Assembly (NCBI GenBank): GCA_019358945.1
Contig: JAHHIE010000009.1
Span: forward strand, 62,001-126,000
Source: Stenomitos rutilans HA7619-LM2
Lineage (GTDB): Bacteria > Cyanobacteriota > Cyanobacteriia > Leptolyngbyales > Leptolyngbyaceae
Direction: 5' to 3'
DNA length: 64,000 nucleotides
This document shows, piece by piece, positions 39,396-47,929 of the stretch. A program made the translations under genes and the position numbers. The notes beneath the pieces were generated by a model. The model worked only from the letters and a program-made list of their open reading frames with translations, was not told the DNA's origin and did not search any database. How positions within the stretch are numbered: position 1 is the first letter of the stretch; each line of letters begins with the position of its first letter.

Positions 39396-42300
39396 ATGGC
39401 ACCCAGACGCATTTCCAGAAAAGCTCAACCTAACCCTTCGGATGATAATGCTTCGGATGGCAAGGCTCCGAGTGAGCCACAGCCGGATAGTGACAATCAA
39501 ACCAGTGTCAATTCAACAGGCAGTGATCAAATCGGCAACGACCATGAAGTCTTTCCGGTCGTGGGGGTTGGTGCATCTGCCGGAGGCTTGGAAGCGTTTA
39601 CCCAATTGCTGCATCATTTGTCAACCAATACGGGTATGGCGTTTGTCCTGATTCAGCATATGCCTGCCGATCGCGAAAGCGGGTTGAGTGCCATTCTGGG
39701 TAGAGCCACTGCTATGCCCGTGCAGGAAGCGCAAGAGGGGATGATAGTAGCACCCAATCAGATCTATGTCATTCCGCCCAATGTGTCAATGACGATCGTG
39801 GAGGGGGCGCTTCGGCTCAAGCCGCGCTCAAAGGCGCTCGGTGCCTTTATGTCGGTAGACGCGTTTTTGCTCTCCCTGGCAGAGGAGCGGGGCAACAAAG
39901 CGATCGGCATCATTCTGTCGGGGGGCGATTCCGATGGAGCGCGGGGGATTGAAGCGATCAAAGGGGTGGGGGGTGTCACCTTTGCCCAATCTGACAGTAC
40001 GGCACAAGTCGACAGTATGCCTAACACGGCGGTTGCCACAGGCGAAGTAGACTTCGTTTTGCCGCCCGACCAAATTGCCGAGAAACTGGCAGAAATTAGC
40101 CGTCATCCCTACATTGCCAGCTCTCTCCCCGTTGCACTGGAAGTTATTCCAGCCAACAGCCAGGATGCCCTCACGGTGATCTTCAGTTTGCTGCGGCGCA
40201 CCACTGGCGTTGACTTTACCCACTATAAGCAGACTACTTTAAATCGCCGGATCCAGCGACGGATGGTGTTGTACAAGCTAGAGCACCTGGAGGATTATGC
40301 TCGCTATCTTCAGAACAACGCGACAGAAGTGATGGCGCTCTATCAAGATTGCTTAATTCATGTCACCAGTTTCTTCCGCGACCCGGAAAGCTTTGATGCC
40401 TTAAAAAGCACCGTCTTTCCCGTCATTCTCAAAGATCGATCGCCCGGTACACCCATTCGGATCTGGGTAGCGGGCTGTTCCACGGGGGAGGAAGCCTACT
40501 CGATCGCCATTTGCCTGCTAGAGTTTCTCGCCGATCAGTCGCCCCGCACGCCGATCCAAATCTATGCCACTGACATCAGTGAGATGGCGATCGAACATGC
40601 CCGCAACGGTTTCTATACGGCGAGCCAGGTTGCCAATGTTGCTCCCCAACGGCTCTATCGGTTTTTTGTCCAGGTTGAGGGAGGCTATCAGATCAGTAAA
40701 GCCGTGCGCGAACTGTGCGTCTTTGCCCGCCAAAACCTGATTGGTGATCCACCCTTTTCGCGGCTGGACTTAATTAGCTGTCGTAATGTGTTGATCTATC
40801 TAGGCAACGCCTTGCAGAAAAGGCTCTTGCCCATTCTCCATTACGGGTTAAAGTCCACCGGGTTTCTCATGTTAGGTACGTCAGAAACCATCGGTGACTT
40901 TACAGACCTGTTCACGCTGAACGACAAAAAGAACAAAATTTATGCCAAAAAGCTGACAACGGCTCGACCCAATATTGAGCTGACCGCCAACTCTTATACA
41001 CCAGCGATGATCAATCCCCAACTGGTCGTGGCTGGGCCTTTTCCCAACGACTTAGAGCTGCAACGAGAAGCCGATCGCATTGTGTTGAATCAATACGCCC
41101 CCGCTGGAGTAGTGATTGATGCCAACCTGGAAATTCTGCAATTTCGGGGACAGACCAGCCCCTACCTGGAACCAACACCGGGTCGCGCCAGCTTAAACCT
41201 GTTGAGCATGGCGAAAGATGAATTGCGGCGAGAGTTGCAATCTGCCATCTATCAGGCAAAACAACAGAATTTGCCCGTCAAGCGAGATGGCTTACCCGTG
41301 AACATTTACCCCGACGGAGGAACAGCCTCGCAGCAGATGCGGCAAGTCGCCATCAAGGTCACCCCTTTTCAGTTGGGGAACGCTCAGGAGTGTTTTTTAG
41401 TGCTGTTTGAAGATGCTCCGATGCTGGAGTTACCCCCTATAACCGACGATGGCAGCAGCACCCCAAAGCGCAAGGCCAGAGAAACTCAGGAGATCAATCG
41501 GCTTAAACAAGAACTGGCCGCAACGCGAGAGCATCTGCAATCGATCATTGAGGAGCAACAAGCCACTAATCAAGACTTGCGCGCCGCTAACGAAGAAATT
41601 TTGTCGAGCAATGAAGAGTTGCAGAGTACGAATGAGGAATTGGAGACGGCAAAAGAAGAAATTCAGGCGGTGAATGAAGAACTGAGCACCGTGAATGACG
41701 AGCTGCGCCGCCGCACCCAGGAAGCCACTCAAGTCAGCAACGATTTGCAGAATTTACTCAACAGCATTCAGATCCCCATCTTAATGCTGGGTGCGGATCT
41801 GCAAATTCGGCAGTTTACCCCCGCCATTGAAGGTATTTTTAACCTGATCTCGACCGACGTTGGGCGACCCCTGAGCGACATTACCCACAAGCTGAATCTG
41901 CCCAACTTAGAGCAACAAATTTTGGAGGTGATTCGGACGCTCAATTTAAGGACTCAGGAGATTCAAGACCGGGATGGACACTGGTATCATTTGCAAATTC
42001 GTCCCTATCGCACGCTCGACAACAAGATCGATGGGGCAGTATTGGTCTTGATTGATATTGATGAACTCAAACGCGGTAATGCCCAATTGCTCCAAGCCAG
42101 AAGCTACGCCGCTGCGATCGTCGAAACTATTTGGGAACCGCTGCTTGTGCTCAATGATGAGTTGCAGATCATCACCGCCAATTATTCATTCTACGAGGCG
42201 TTTCAGGTTGCGCCTGTGCAAACCGAGCAGCAGTCGCTGTTTGAACTGGGCGACGGACAGTGGGACATTCCCCAACTGCGATCGCAGCTTGAAGCGATTC

Positions 42301-42449
42301 TTGCTGACAATACCCAGTTTCAAGATTTTGTGGTTGAGCATCATTTTGAACAAATCGGACGTAAAGTCATGCGGCTCAAAGCGCGCAAAATGCCCAAGAT
42401 TGATAGCACTCAGATGATTCTACTGGCGGTCGAAGACATCACTAATTAG
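39396..42449 (+). CDS. CheB-CheR fusion with coiled coil and PAS domains
   Basis: A 1017-residue fusion. CheB domain about residues 50-235 (GASAGGLEAF, IQHMPADRE, LSGGDSDGARG), CheR N- and C-terminal domains about 245-500 (SFFRDPESFDAL, VAGCSTGEEAYSIAIC with the SAM-binding loop, YATDISEMAIEHAR, LISCRNVLIYL), a linker, a long coiled coil about 690-790 (EEILSSNEELQSTNEELE), then two PAS-like domains to the C-terminus. Both methyltransferase and methylesterase active sites look intact. It ends without a kinase domain. Such fusions are thought to set a sensory or stress response rather than chemotaxis. Its partner kinase is unknown; a hybrid kinase lies downstream. Confidence 0.93.
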   Translation: MAPRRISRKAQPNPSDDNASDGKAPSEPQPDSDNQTSVNSTGSDQIGNDHEVFPVVGVGASAGGLEAFTQLLHHLSTNTGMAFVLIQHMPADRESGLSAILGRATAMPVQEAQEGMIVAPNQIYVIPPNVSMTIVEGALRLKPRSKALGAFMSVDAFLLSLAEERGNKAIGIILSGGDSDGARGIEAIKGVGGVTFAQSDSTAQVDSMPNTAVATGEVDFVLPPDQIAEKLAEISRHPYIASSLPVALEVIPANSQDALTVIFSLLRRTTGVDFTHYKQTTLNRRIQRRMVLYKLEHLEDYARYLQNNATEVMALYQDCLIHVTSFFRDPESFDALKSTVFPVILKDRSPGTPIRIWVAGCSTGEEAYSIAICLLEFLADQSPRTPIQIYATDISEMAIEHARNGFYTASQVANVAPQRLYRFFVQVEGGYQISKAVRELCVFARQNLIGDPPFSRLDLISCRNVLIYLGNALQKRLLPILHYGLKSTGFLMLGTSETIGDFTDLFTLNDKKNKIYAKKLTTARPNIELTANSYTPAMINPQLVVAGPFPNDLELQREADRIVLNQYAPAGVVIDANLEILQFRGQTSPYLEPTPGRASLNLLSMAKDELRRELQSAIYQAKQQNLPVKRDGLPVNIYPDGGTASQQMRQVAIKVTPFQLGNAQECFLVLFEDAPMLELPPITDDGSSTPKRKARETQEINRLKQELAATREHLQSIIEEQQATNQDLRAANEEILSSNEELQSTNEELETAKEEIQAVNEELSTVNDELRRRTQEATQVSNDLQNLLNSIQIPILMLGADLQIRQFTPAIEGIFNLISTDVGRPLSDITHKLNLPNLEQQILEVIRTLNLRTQEIQDRDGHWYHLQIRPYRTLDNKIDGAVLVLIDIDELKRGNAQLLQARSYAAAIVETIWEPLLVLNDELQIITANYSFYEAFQVAPVQTEQQSLFELGDGQWDIPQLRSQLEAILADNTQFQDFVVEHHFEQIGRKVMRLKARKMPKIDSTQMILLAVEDITN

Positions 42450-42583
42450 CCGTTAGAAACGGTAGCCTGACGGTTGTTGTGCATATTTCAGGCGATGCAG
42501 TACTTACAGTAGTGATTGTTTGGCTAAGCCACAGTCCTTTGAGAACGGGTGTGAGGTTTTGGAGGTATGGAAGCGATTCAATA

Positions 42584-43072
42584 ATGGTTAGTTTCATGCG
42601 TATGGATTCCTCAACACTGCATGCTGATTTCGCCGCTGCGCTCAGTGGGGTTTGTCAGGTTATTGATTGGGATTATGGCGAAGTTTGGCTACCCAATCTA
42701 GAAATAAATCTACTCGAACTCAGTCCAGTTTGGCATGGGCACCCAAACCGAAGCTCCGATCGCCTGGAAGACTTGAGAAAGTTTAGAGCCTGTAGTGAAA
42801 AATTTGCTTTATCCATTGACGAAGGCTTGCCAGGAAGAATTTGGCGATCGCGACAGCCTGAGTGGATTAACGATGTTTCCATGCAGTCAGAAAGTTACTT
42901 TCTGCGTAACCAAATTGCGAAAGCATTCAGCATTAAAGCTGGCTTTGGCTTTCCAGCGTTCTGTGAACAAGAAATCATAGGGATTTTCGTCTTTTTCACC
43001 GATTGCGCTTGCGAGAAAAACACTGATTTAATTGAACGTGCGATCGCGGCGGCAACTTTATCCATTTCATAA
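42584..43072 (+). CDS. GAF-domain protein
   Basis: About 162 residues. The body resembles a GAF domain: an N-terminal helix FAAALSGVCQVIDWDYGEVWLP (about 14-35), FRACSEKFALSIDEGLPGRIWRSRQPEWIND (about 68-98), FLRNQIAKAFSIKAGFGFPAFCEQEIIGIFVFF (about 105-137). GAF domains bind small molecules or chromophores; no bilin-binding Cys-His motif is seen. ATG 42584 is one of three possible nearby starts (42584, 42596, 42602). It lies 134 bases after the CheB-CheR gene. Confidence 0.75.
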   Translation: MVSFMRMDSSTLHADFAAALSGVCQVIDWDYGEVWLPNLEINLLELSPVWHGHPNRSSDRLEDLRKFRACSEKFALSIDEGLPGRIWRSRQPEWINDVSMQSESYFLRNQIAKAFSIKAGFGFPAFCEQEIIGIFVFFTDCACEKNTDLIERAIAAATLSIS

Positions 43073-43219
43073 GTTGATCACTTTTGGCTCCACTGTTGCC
43101 TCTAGCACAGCGCAGCAAAAGTTCTGCAACGTCGGTTGCAAGAGTGCTGAGTGCTGTAGCTTGCTTCCGCTTTGCGGTGGACTGAGTAGCGCTCAAGCAT
43201 GTTGCATCATTTTAAGCTC

Positions 43220-43321
43220 ATACCGATTTAAAGAATGACGGCTACAGATCAATCGGTGGGTAGGGGCAAGGCATTGCCTTGCCCCTACAGGATGTGTCGC
43301 ATTTTCAATTCAAATTGGTAT
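43220..43321 (+). repeat. 102-bp ATACCRATTT element, copy 5
   Basis: Same orientation as copy 1 and nearly identical to it over the full length (ATACCGATTTAAAGAATGA to CAAATTGGTAT). It occupies the gap between the GAF gene and the XRE gene (43073-43410), which otherwise contains nothing recognisable. Confidence 0.8.
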
Positions 43322-43410
43322 CAGAGCAAGGCTTCAGCCTACAGATAGATAACAGAAGGGAGATCTCCGTCAAAAGTGGTAGGTAGCTCTCTCTCTATTT
43401 TTCCCGTAAG

Positions 43411-43701
43411 ATGCGCTCCCAACCCAAATCGCATCGGCTACAACAACTCGCGATCGCTCAATTCGTGCGGGAACTGCGCGCTATAATGCAGCTCTCCCAA
43501 GAAAAGTTTGCTGACGAATTAGGCATGACCTTTGCCACCATCAATCGGTGGGAAAATGGACGCGCCACGCTGTCTCCTTTAGCACTCAAGCAAATTGACA
43601 CATTATTGAACCAACTGGCTCAGGCCCCTAATGTAACGTTGCGGGAACGGAGCCAGGCTCTTCGAGGCAAATATTTTCTGGCAAAGGAAGCAAACGCATG
43701 A
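43411..43701 (+). CDS. XRE-type helix-turn-helix regulator
   Basis: A 96-residue protein with a Cro/C1-type HTH (about 18-75): LSQEKFADELGMTFATINRWENGRATLSPLALKQIDTLL, including the typical recognition-helix Trp-Glu-Asn-Gly. It has a short C-terminal extension. Its stop overlaps the start of the large hybrid kinase (ATGA), so both are made from one message in linked amounts. It may carry the output of, or regulate, the kinase gene. Confidence 0.9.
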   Translation: MRSQPKSHRLQQLAIAQFVRELRAIMQLSQEKFADELGMTFATINRWENGRATLSPLALKQIDTLLNQLAQAPNVTLRERSQALRGKYFLAKEANA

Positions 43702-46700
43702 GGGGTGGAAGGAGAAACCAGAGCAGTCGCTTGCTTCACTTTGGGATAGCCATTTTCAGTGTGGTTGTAGCACTGGGACTGACGAAGCTGCTGGCACCGT
43801 GGCTCTATCCCACCGTTACGCCCCTCTTTTTTGTGGCAGTTATGGTCAGTGCGTGGGTGGGAGGCTGGGAAGCGGGGTTGCTGGCGACCGTTTTGTCCAT
43901 GCTAGCCATTGGCTACTTCTGGATTGAGCCACGCTACTCCTTACAAATTTTTGGCATTAGAACGATCGTGCAGTTGGGCCTGTTTGCGATCGCAGCAGGA
44001 GTCATCAGCTGGCTCAGTCGGTCACGCTACAGGGCACTCGCCGATGCTAGAGCACACGATCAGACGCTCCGAGAAACTATGGAACGCGAGGCAGCAGCGC
44101 GAACCAGGGGCAGTCAGACGGAGGAAGCACTTTGGCAAAGTGAAGCCCGCTTTCGTGCAGTAGCGGCGAACCTGCCCCAGGGAGCGGTGTTTGTGGTCGA
44201 TCGCGATTTGCGCTATCTCCTGGCGGAGGGCAAAGCGCTTGAAGATGCAGGCATGACGTCTGAAGACCTGGTGGGTAAAACCATTTGGGAGGCACTCGAC
44301 CTAGACCTGGCGGCGACCTATGAACCCAACTACCGCCAAGCGCTAAAGGGTGAACCGTTTAGCCATGAGCATGACAGCCACGATCGCCACTACATTTCTC
44401 ACGGCACTCCATTGGTGAACGATCAGGGTGAGATCTATGCCGTGCTGGCAATATCCTATGACATCACTGATCGCAAACGCCGCGAAGCCAACCTTGTCTT
44501 TTTAGCTGAAATCCAGAACGACTGCGCCCATCTCACCACGGCTGATGCCATGATGCAAACCGTTGGTGCGAAAATCGGCTCCTATTTGAATCTTTCGATC
44601 TGTGCCTTTGTAGATGTGGACGAGGCCCAGGATCGGGCGATCGTGCAGCACAACTGGCATCGAGCAGACGCACCAAACCTAATGGGCACGTATCGCATTT
44701 CTGAGTTTGTATCGGAAGCATTCTACATTGCGGTACGGGCTGGAGAGATTGTCATCGTTAACGATACGAATACAGATCCGCGTACCCATGCAGAGAACTG
44801 TGCCGCACTTAACATCCAGGCATTCATCCACGTGCCATTTCTGCGCGATGGGCAATGGAAGTTTCTCTTCAACGGGTATGACTCGCGTCCGCGTCAGTGG
44901 CGAGCGGATGAGATTGATTTATTCCGTGAACTCGCTAACCAGATCTTTCCACGCCTGGAGCGTGCTCGCGCAGAGGAAGCCACTGCTGCCGATCTGCGAG
45001 ATACGCAACTGCTGCAAGAACTGGGGGCACGATTCGTCACAGAAGGCGACATTCAAACCCTGTATCAAGAGATTTTGTCTGCCGCGATCGCGCTCACCCG
45101 CGCCAATGGCGGAACGGTGCAGATGCTTGACAGTGCAACGCAGAAGTTGCTGACGCTTGCCAGCCAGGGCTTTAGTCGCGCTGTCTTTGAGCATTTCTAC
45201 CGCCTTGATGCCAGTTCCAACACCTCCTGCGACATTGCCCTGAGAACGGGCGATCGCACCTTTATTGATTTTGATGTCCCCGCTAGCGAAGACCCCGATG
45301 GTTCACGCCGAATGCATCTGGAGGCGGGTTATCGCTCGGCTCAGTCCACGCCGCTGATCACCCGTTCTGGCAGGGCGATCGGCATGGTTTCCACCCATTG
45401 GAGTGACCACTATCGACCCAGCGATCGCGAGTTGCGGTTCCTCGATCTCCTGGCGCGTCAAGCCGCCGACCTGATTGAGCAACGGCAATCTGAGCAAGCC
45501 TTGCGCGACAGTGAAGCACGATTGCAATTGGCTTCAGCCGCCTCTTGCCTGGGAGTGTGGTTTTGGGATCTGGAAATGGGTTGCCTCACCTGGTCTGAAC
45601 AATGTAAGGCGCTGTTTGGTTTACCACCGGACACGGAGATGTCTTACGACACCTTTCTGGCAGCCCTGCACCCAGATGATCGCGATCGTGCACACGCTGC
45701 CGTGACTCATTCCATTAACCATCACGCCGACTACGACATTGAATACCGCACCTGTTGGCAAGACGGTAGCGTACATTGGATTGCGGCGAAAGGTTCCTGC
45801 ACCTATGACCTGACAGGTAAACCCATACGGATGACAGGGGTCGCACTGGATATCAGCGATCGCAAACAAGTCGAATACGAGCGAGAGCAACTCCTGAGCC
45901 GAGAGCAATACTACACCACCAAACTGCACGAGTTGAATCAAGCGGCGATCGCGCTCAACGCTACCCTCTCTATTGAAGCCGTGCTAAACGTTGTAACGGC
46001 ACAAGCCTACCGCATCATTGGTACTCATCAAGCGGTGATCAACATCGTGTTTGAGCAGAACTGGACGGAAGCGATTACCGTCGCTCACCTCTCGGATAAA
46101 TATGCCCAGTGGCGAGACTACGACGCACAAATAGACGGGACGGGCATCTATGCCCTGATTTGTCAGATCAGCCAACCCATCCGCATGACTCAAGCTGAAC
46201 TGGAAGCGCATCCTCGCTGGCGGGGCTTTGGTGCAGAAGCTAGAAACCATCCTCCCATGCGGGGTTGGTTAGCTGCACCGTTAGTCGGGCGAGATGGGCA
46301 AACCGTTGGGCTGATTCAACTTTCCGATAAATATGTGGGTGAGTTTACTGAGGAAGACGAAGCGCTGCTGGTGCAACTGGCGCAGATGGCATCGGTAGCG
46401 GTGGAAAGTGCGCGATCGTACCAAGGAGAACAGCACGCACGGAAATCAGCCGAAGCTGCACGAGAATCAGCTGATCGCGCCAATCGCGTCAAGGATGAGT
46501 TTTTGGCGGTGTTGTCTCACGAGTTGCGATCGCCCCTTAACCCAATCCTCGGTTGGTCGAAACTCTTGCGACAAGGCAGACTAGACGCCGCAAAAACCGA
46601 GCAGGCACTCAAGACGATCGAACGCAACGCCCAACTGCAATCGGAACTGATTGAAGACCTGCTGGATGTCTCCCGCATTTTGCAAGGAAAACTCAGTCTC

Positions 46701-47669
46701 AACATTAGCGCAGTCAATTTAGCAACGGTGATGCGAGCGGCAATGGAAACGGTGCGTCTGGCGGCGGAAGCCAAAGGGATAGAAGTGAAGTGTGAGTTGA
46801 GAGGAGTGGCGAGTGAAGAACCAGACCTCCCCGCACCTCTCCCTGCTGACTTGTCAGCCTTTATGGTTTCGGGTGATGCTACTCGCTTACAACAAGTCGT
46901 GTGGAACTTGCTTTCCAATGCGGTGAAGTTTACCCCTGCTGGGGGGCATGTGGCAGTGAAACTGGCATCAGTAGACAATCAAGCTCAAATGACCATCCGT
47001 GATAATGGCAAAGGCATTGCGCCAGAGTTCTTACCGCATGTCTTTGACTATTTCCAGCAAGAAGATAGCGCCACCACGCGCAGGTTTGGTGGCTTAGGGT
47101 TAGGGTTAGCGATCGTCCGCCAGATTGTGGAACTGCACGGCGGCACCGTTTGGGCAGAGAGCCAGGGCGAAGGGTTAGGAGCCACGTTTACGGTCAGGCT
47201 ACCGTTAATAAAAAGACAGGAAGATGGGGAGACGGGGGGATGGGGAGAAAATGCTCACACCCCACACCCCACACCCCACGCCCCTCTCACTGGTTTACAC
47301 ATTCTGGTGGTGGATGATGATTCTGACTCGCGTGACTTCATTGCCTTTGTGATCGGGCAGGCGGGGGCAACCGTAAGCATCGCGGCTTCTGGGGCAGAAG
47401 CCATTGCCCTGCTGCTGCAATCCCAAGTCGATGTGCTGCTGAGTGATGTTGGGATGCCGGATATGGATGGCTATATGCTGATGCAGCAGGTGAGAGGTCT
47501 TCCACCTGAGCAAAATGGACAGGTGAAGGCGATCGCTCTCACCGCCTACGCTGGAGACTTTAACTACCAACAGGCCTTGCAAGCCGGATTTCAACAGCAT
47601 GTGAGTAAACCCATTGCACCAGAAGCGTTGGTGAAGGCGATCACCGCTCTATTGAGGGGCAACCCATGA
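43698..47669 (+). CDS. large membrane-anchored hybrid histidine kinase
   Basis: A 1323-residue kinase. N-terminus: membrane anchor of DUF4118/KdpD type with three or four segments (about 10-110). Then PAS (about 155-260), GAF (about 270-430), GAF (about 445-605), PAS (about 625-740, FRTWQDGS-type fold), GAF (about 760-925), HisKA with His941 in LSHELRSPLNP, HATPase with N-box and G-boxes (DNGKGI, GGLGLGLAI) and a C-terminal receiver with Asp1250 in LSDVGMPD. The order of domains is typical of cyanobacterial multi-sensor kinases. A G- and C-rich heptamer tract (47218-47284) is read in frame between HATPase and receiver. It is translationally coupled to the XRE regulator. Confidence 0.93.
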   Translation: MRGGRRNQSSRLLHFGIAIFSVVVALGLTKLLAPWLYPTVTPLFFVAVMVSAWVGGWEAGLLATVLSMLAIGYFWIEPRYSLQIFGIRTIVQLGLFAIAAGVISWLSRSRYRALADARAHDQTLRETMEREAAARTRGSQTEEALWQSEARFRAVAANLPQGAVFVVDRDLRYLLAEGKALEDAGMTSEDLVGKTIWEALDLDLAATYEPNYRQALKGEPFSHEHDSHDRHYISHGTPLVNDQGEIYAVLAISYDITDRKRREANLVFLAEIQNDCAHLTTADAMMQTVGAKIGSYLNLSICAFVDVDEAQDRAIVQHNWHRADAPNLMGTYRISEFVSEAFYIAVRAGEIVIVNDTNTDPRTHAENCAALNIQAFIHVPFLRDGQWKFLFNGYDSRPRQWRADEIDLFRELANQIFPRLERARAEEATAADLRDTQLLQELGARFVTEGDIQTLYQEILSAAIALTRANGGTVQMLDSATQKLLTLASQGFSRAVFEHFYRLDASSNTSCDIALRTGDRTFIDFDVPASEDPDGSRRMHLEAGYRSAQSTPLITRSGRAIGMVSTHWSDHYRPSDRELRFLDLLARQAADLIEQRQSEQALRDSEARLQLASAASCLGVWFWDLEMGCLTWSEQCKALFGLPPDTEMSYDTFLAALHPDDRDRAHAAVTHSINHHADYDIEYRTCWQDGSVHWIAAKGSCTYDLTGKPIRMTGVALDISDRKQVEYEREQLLSREQYYTTKLHELNQAAIALNATLSIEAVLNVVTAQAYRIIGTHQAVINIVFEQNWTEAITVAHLSDKYAQWRDYDAQIDGTGIYALICQISQPIRMTQAELEAHPRWRGFGAEARNHPPMRGWLAAPLVGRDGQTVGLIQLSDKYVGEFTEEDEALLVQLAQMASVAVESARSYQGEQHARKSAEAARESADRANRVKDEFLAVLSHELRSPLNPILGWSKLLRQGRLDAAKTEQALKTIERNAQLQSELIEDLLDVSRILQGKLSLNISAVNLATVMRAAMETVRLAAEAKGIEVKCELRGVASEEPDLPAPLPADLSAFMVSGDATRLQQVVWNLLSNAVKFTPAGGHVAVKLASVDNQAQMTIRDNGKGIAPEFLPHVFDYFQQEDSATTRRFGGLGLGLAIVRQIVELHGGTVWAESQGEGLGATFTVRLPLIKRQEDGETGGWGENAHTPHPTPHAPLTGLHILVVDDDSDSRDFIAFVIGQAGATVSIAASGAEAIALLLQSQVDVLLSDVGMPDMDGYMLMQQVRGLPPEQNGQVKAIALTAYAGDFNYQQALQAGFQQHVSKPIAPEALVKAITALLRGNP
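47218..47284 (+). repeat. G-rich and ACACCCC short tandem repeats inside the kinase gene
   Basis: AGGAAGATGGGGAGACGGGG followed by repeated CACACCCC units encodes a low-complexity segment (ETGGWGEN then HTPHPTPHAPL) between HATPase and receiver. The same kinds of tract occur at 51306-51421 and around 62066-62088 and 62454-62486. Confidence 0.6.
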
Positions 47670-47929
47670 TGCCCGAACCCCAACCACACCCGAAACGGCC
47701 AGCAGTGGCGTTTCAAATGGAACATAGAAGCCAGCAGCTCTAAAACGGATTGAAGCGTGGTCACTATCATTTCAAGCTCTGTAGAAAAAAGGCCTAAAAA
47801 GGAACAGCCGTTTAAGTCCTGAAATGGTATGACTATTGCAGCAAAAGTAAGTCTCCTGGCAATCTGGTTATCGTTCAAAGTCGGCTAGGGAACGATAAAG
47901 GTGCTTCACGTATTGCTGGAGGCAGCGAG
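47670..47929. other. promoter region of the haemagglutinin-type gene
   Basis: 260 bases between the kinase gene and the exoprotein gene. No gene or clear terminator hairpin is seen; the region should hold the exoprotein promoter. GAGGCAGCGAG precedes the next start. Confidence 0.5.
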
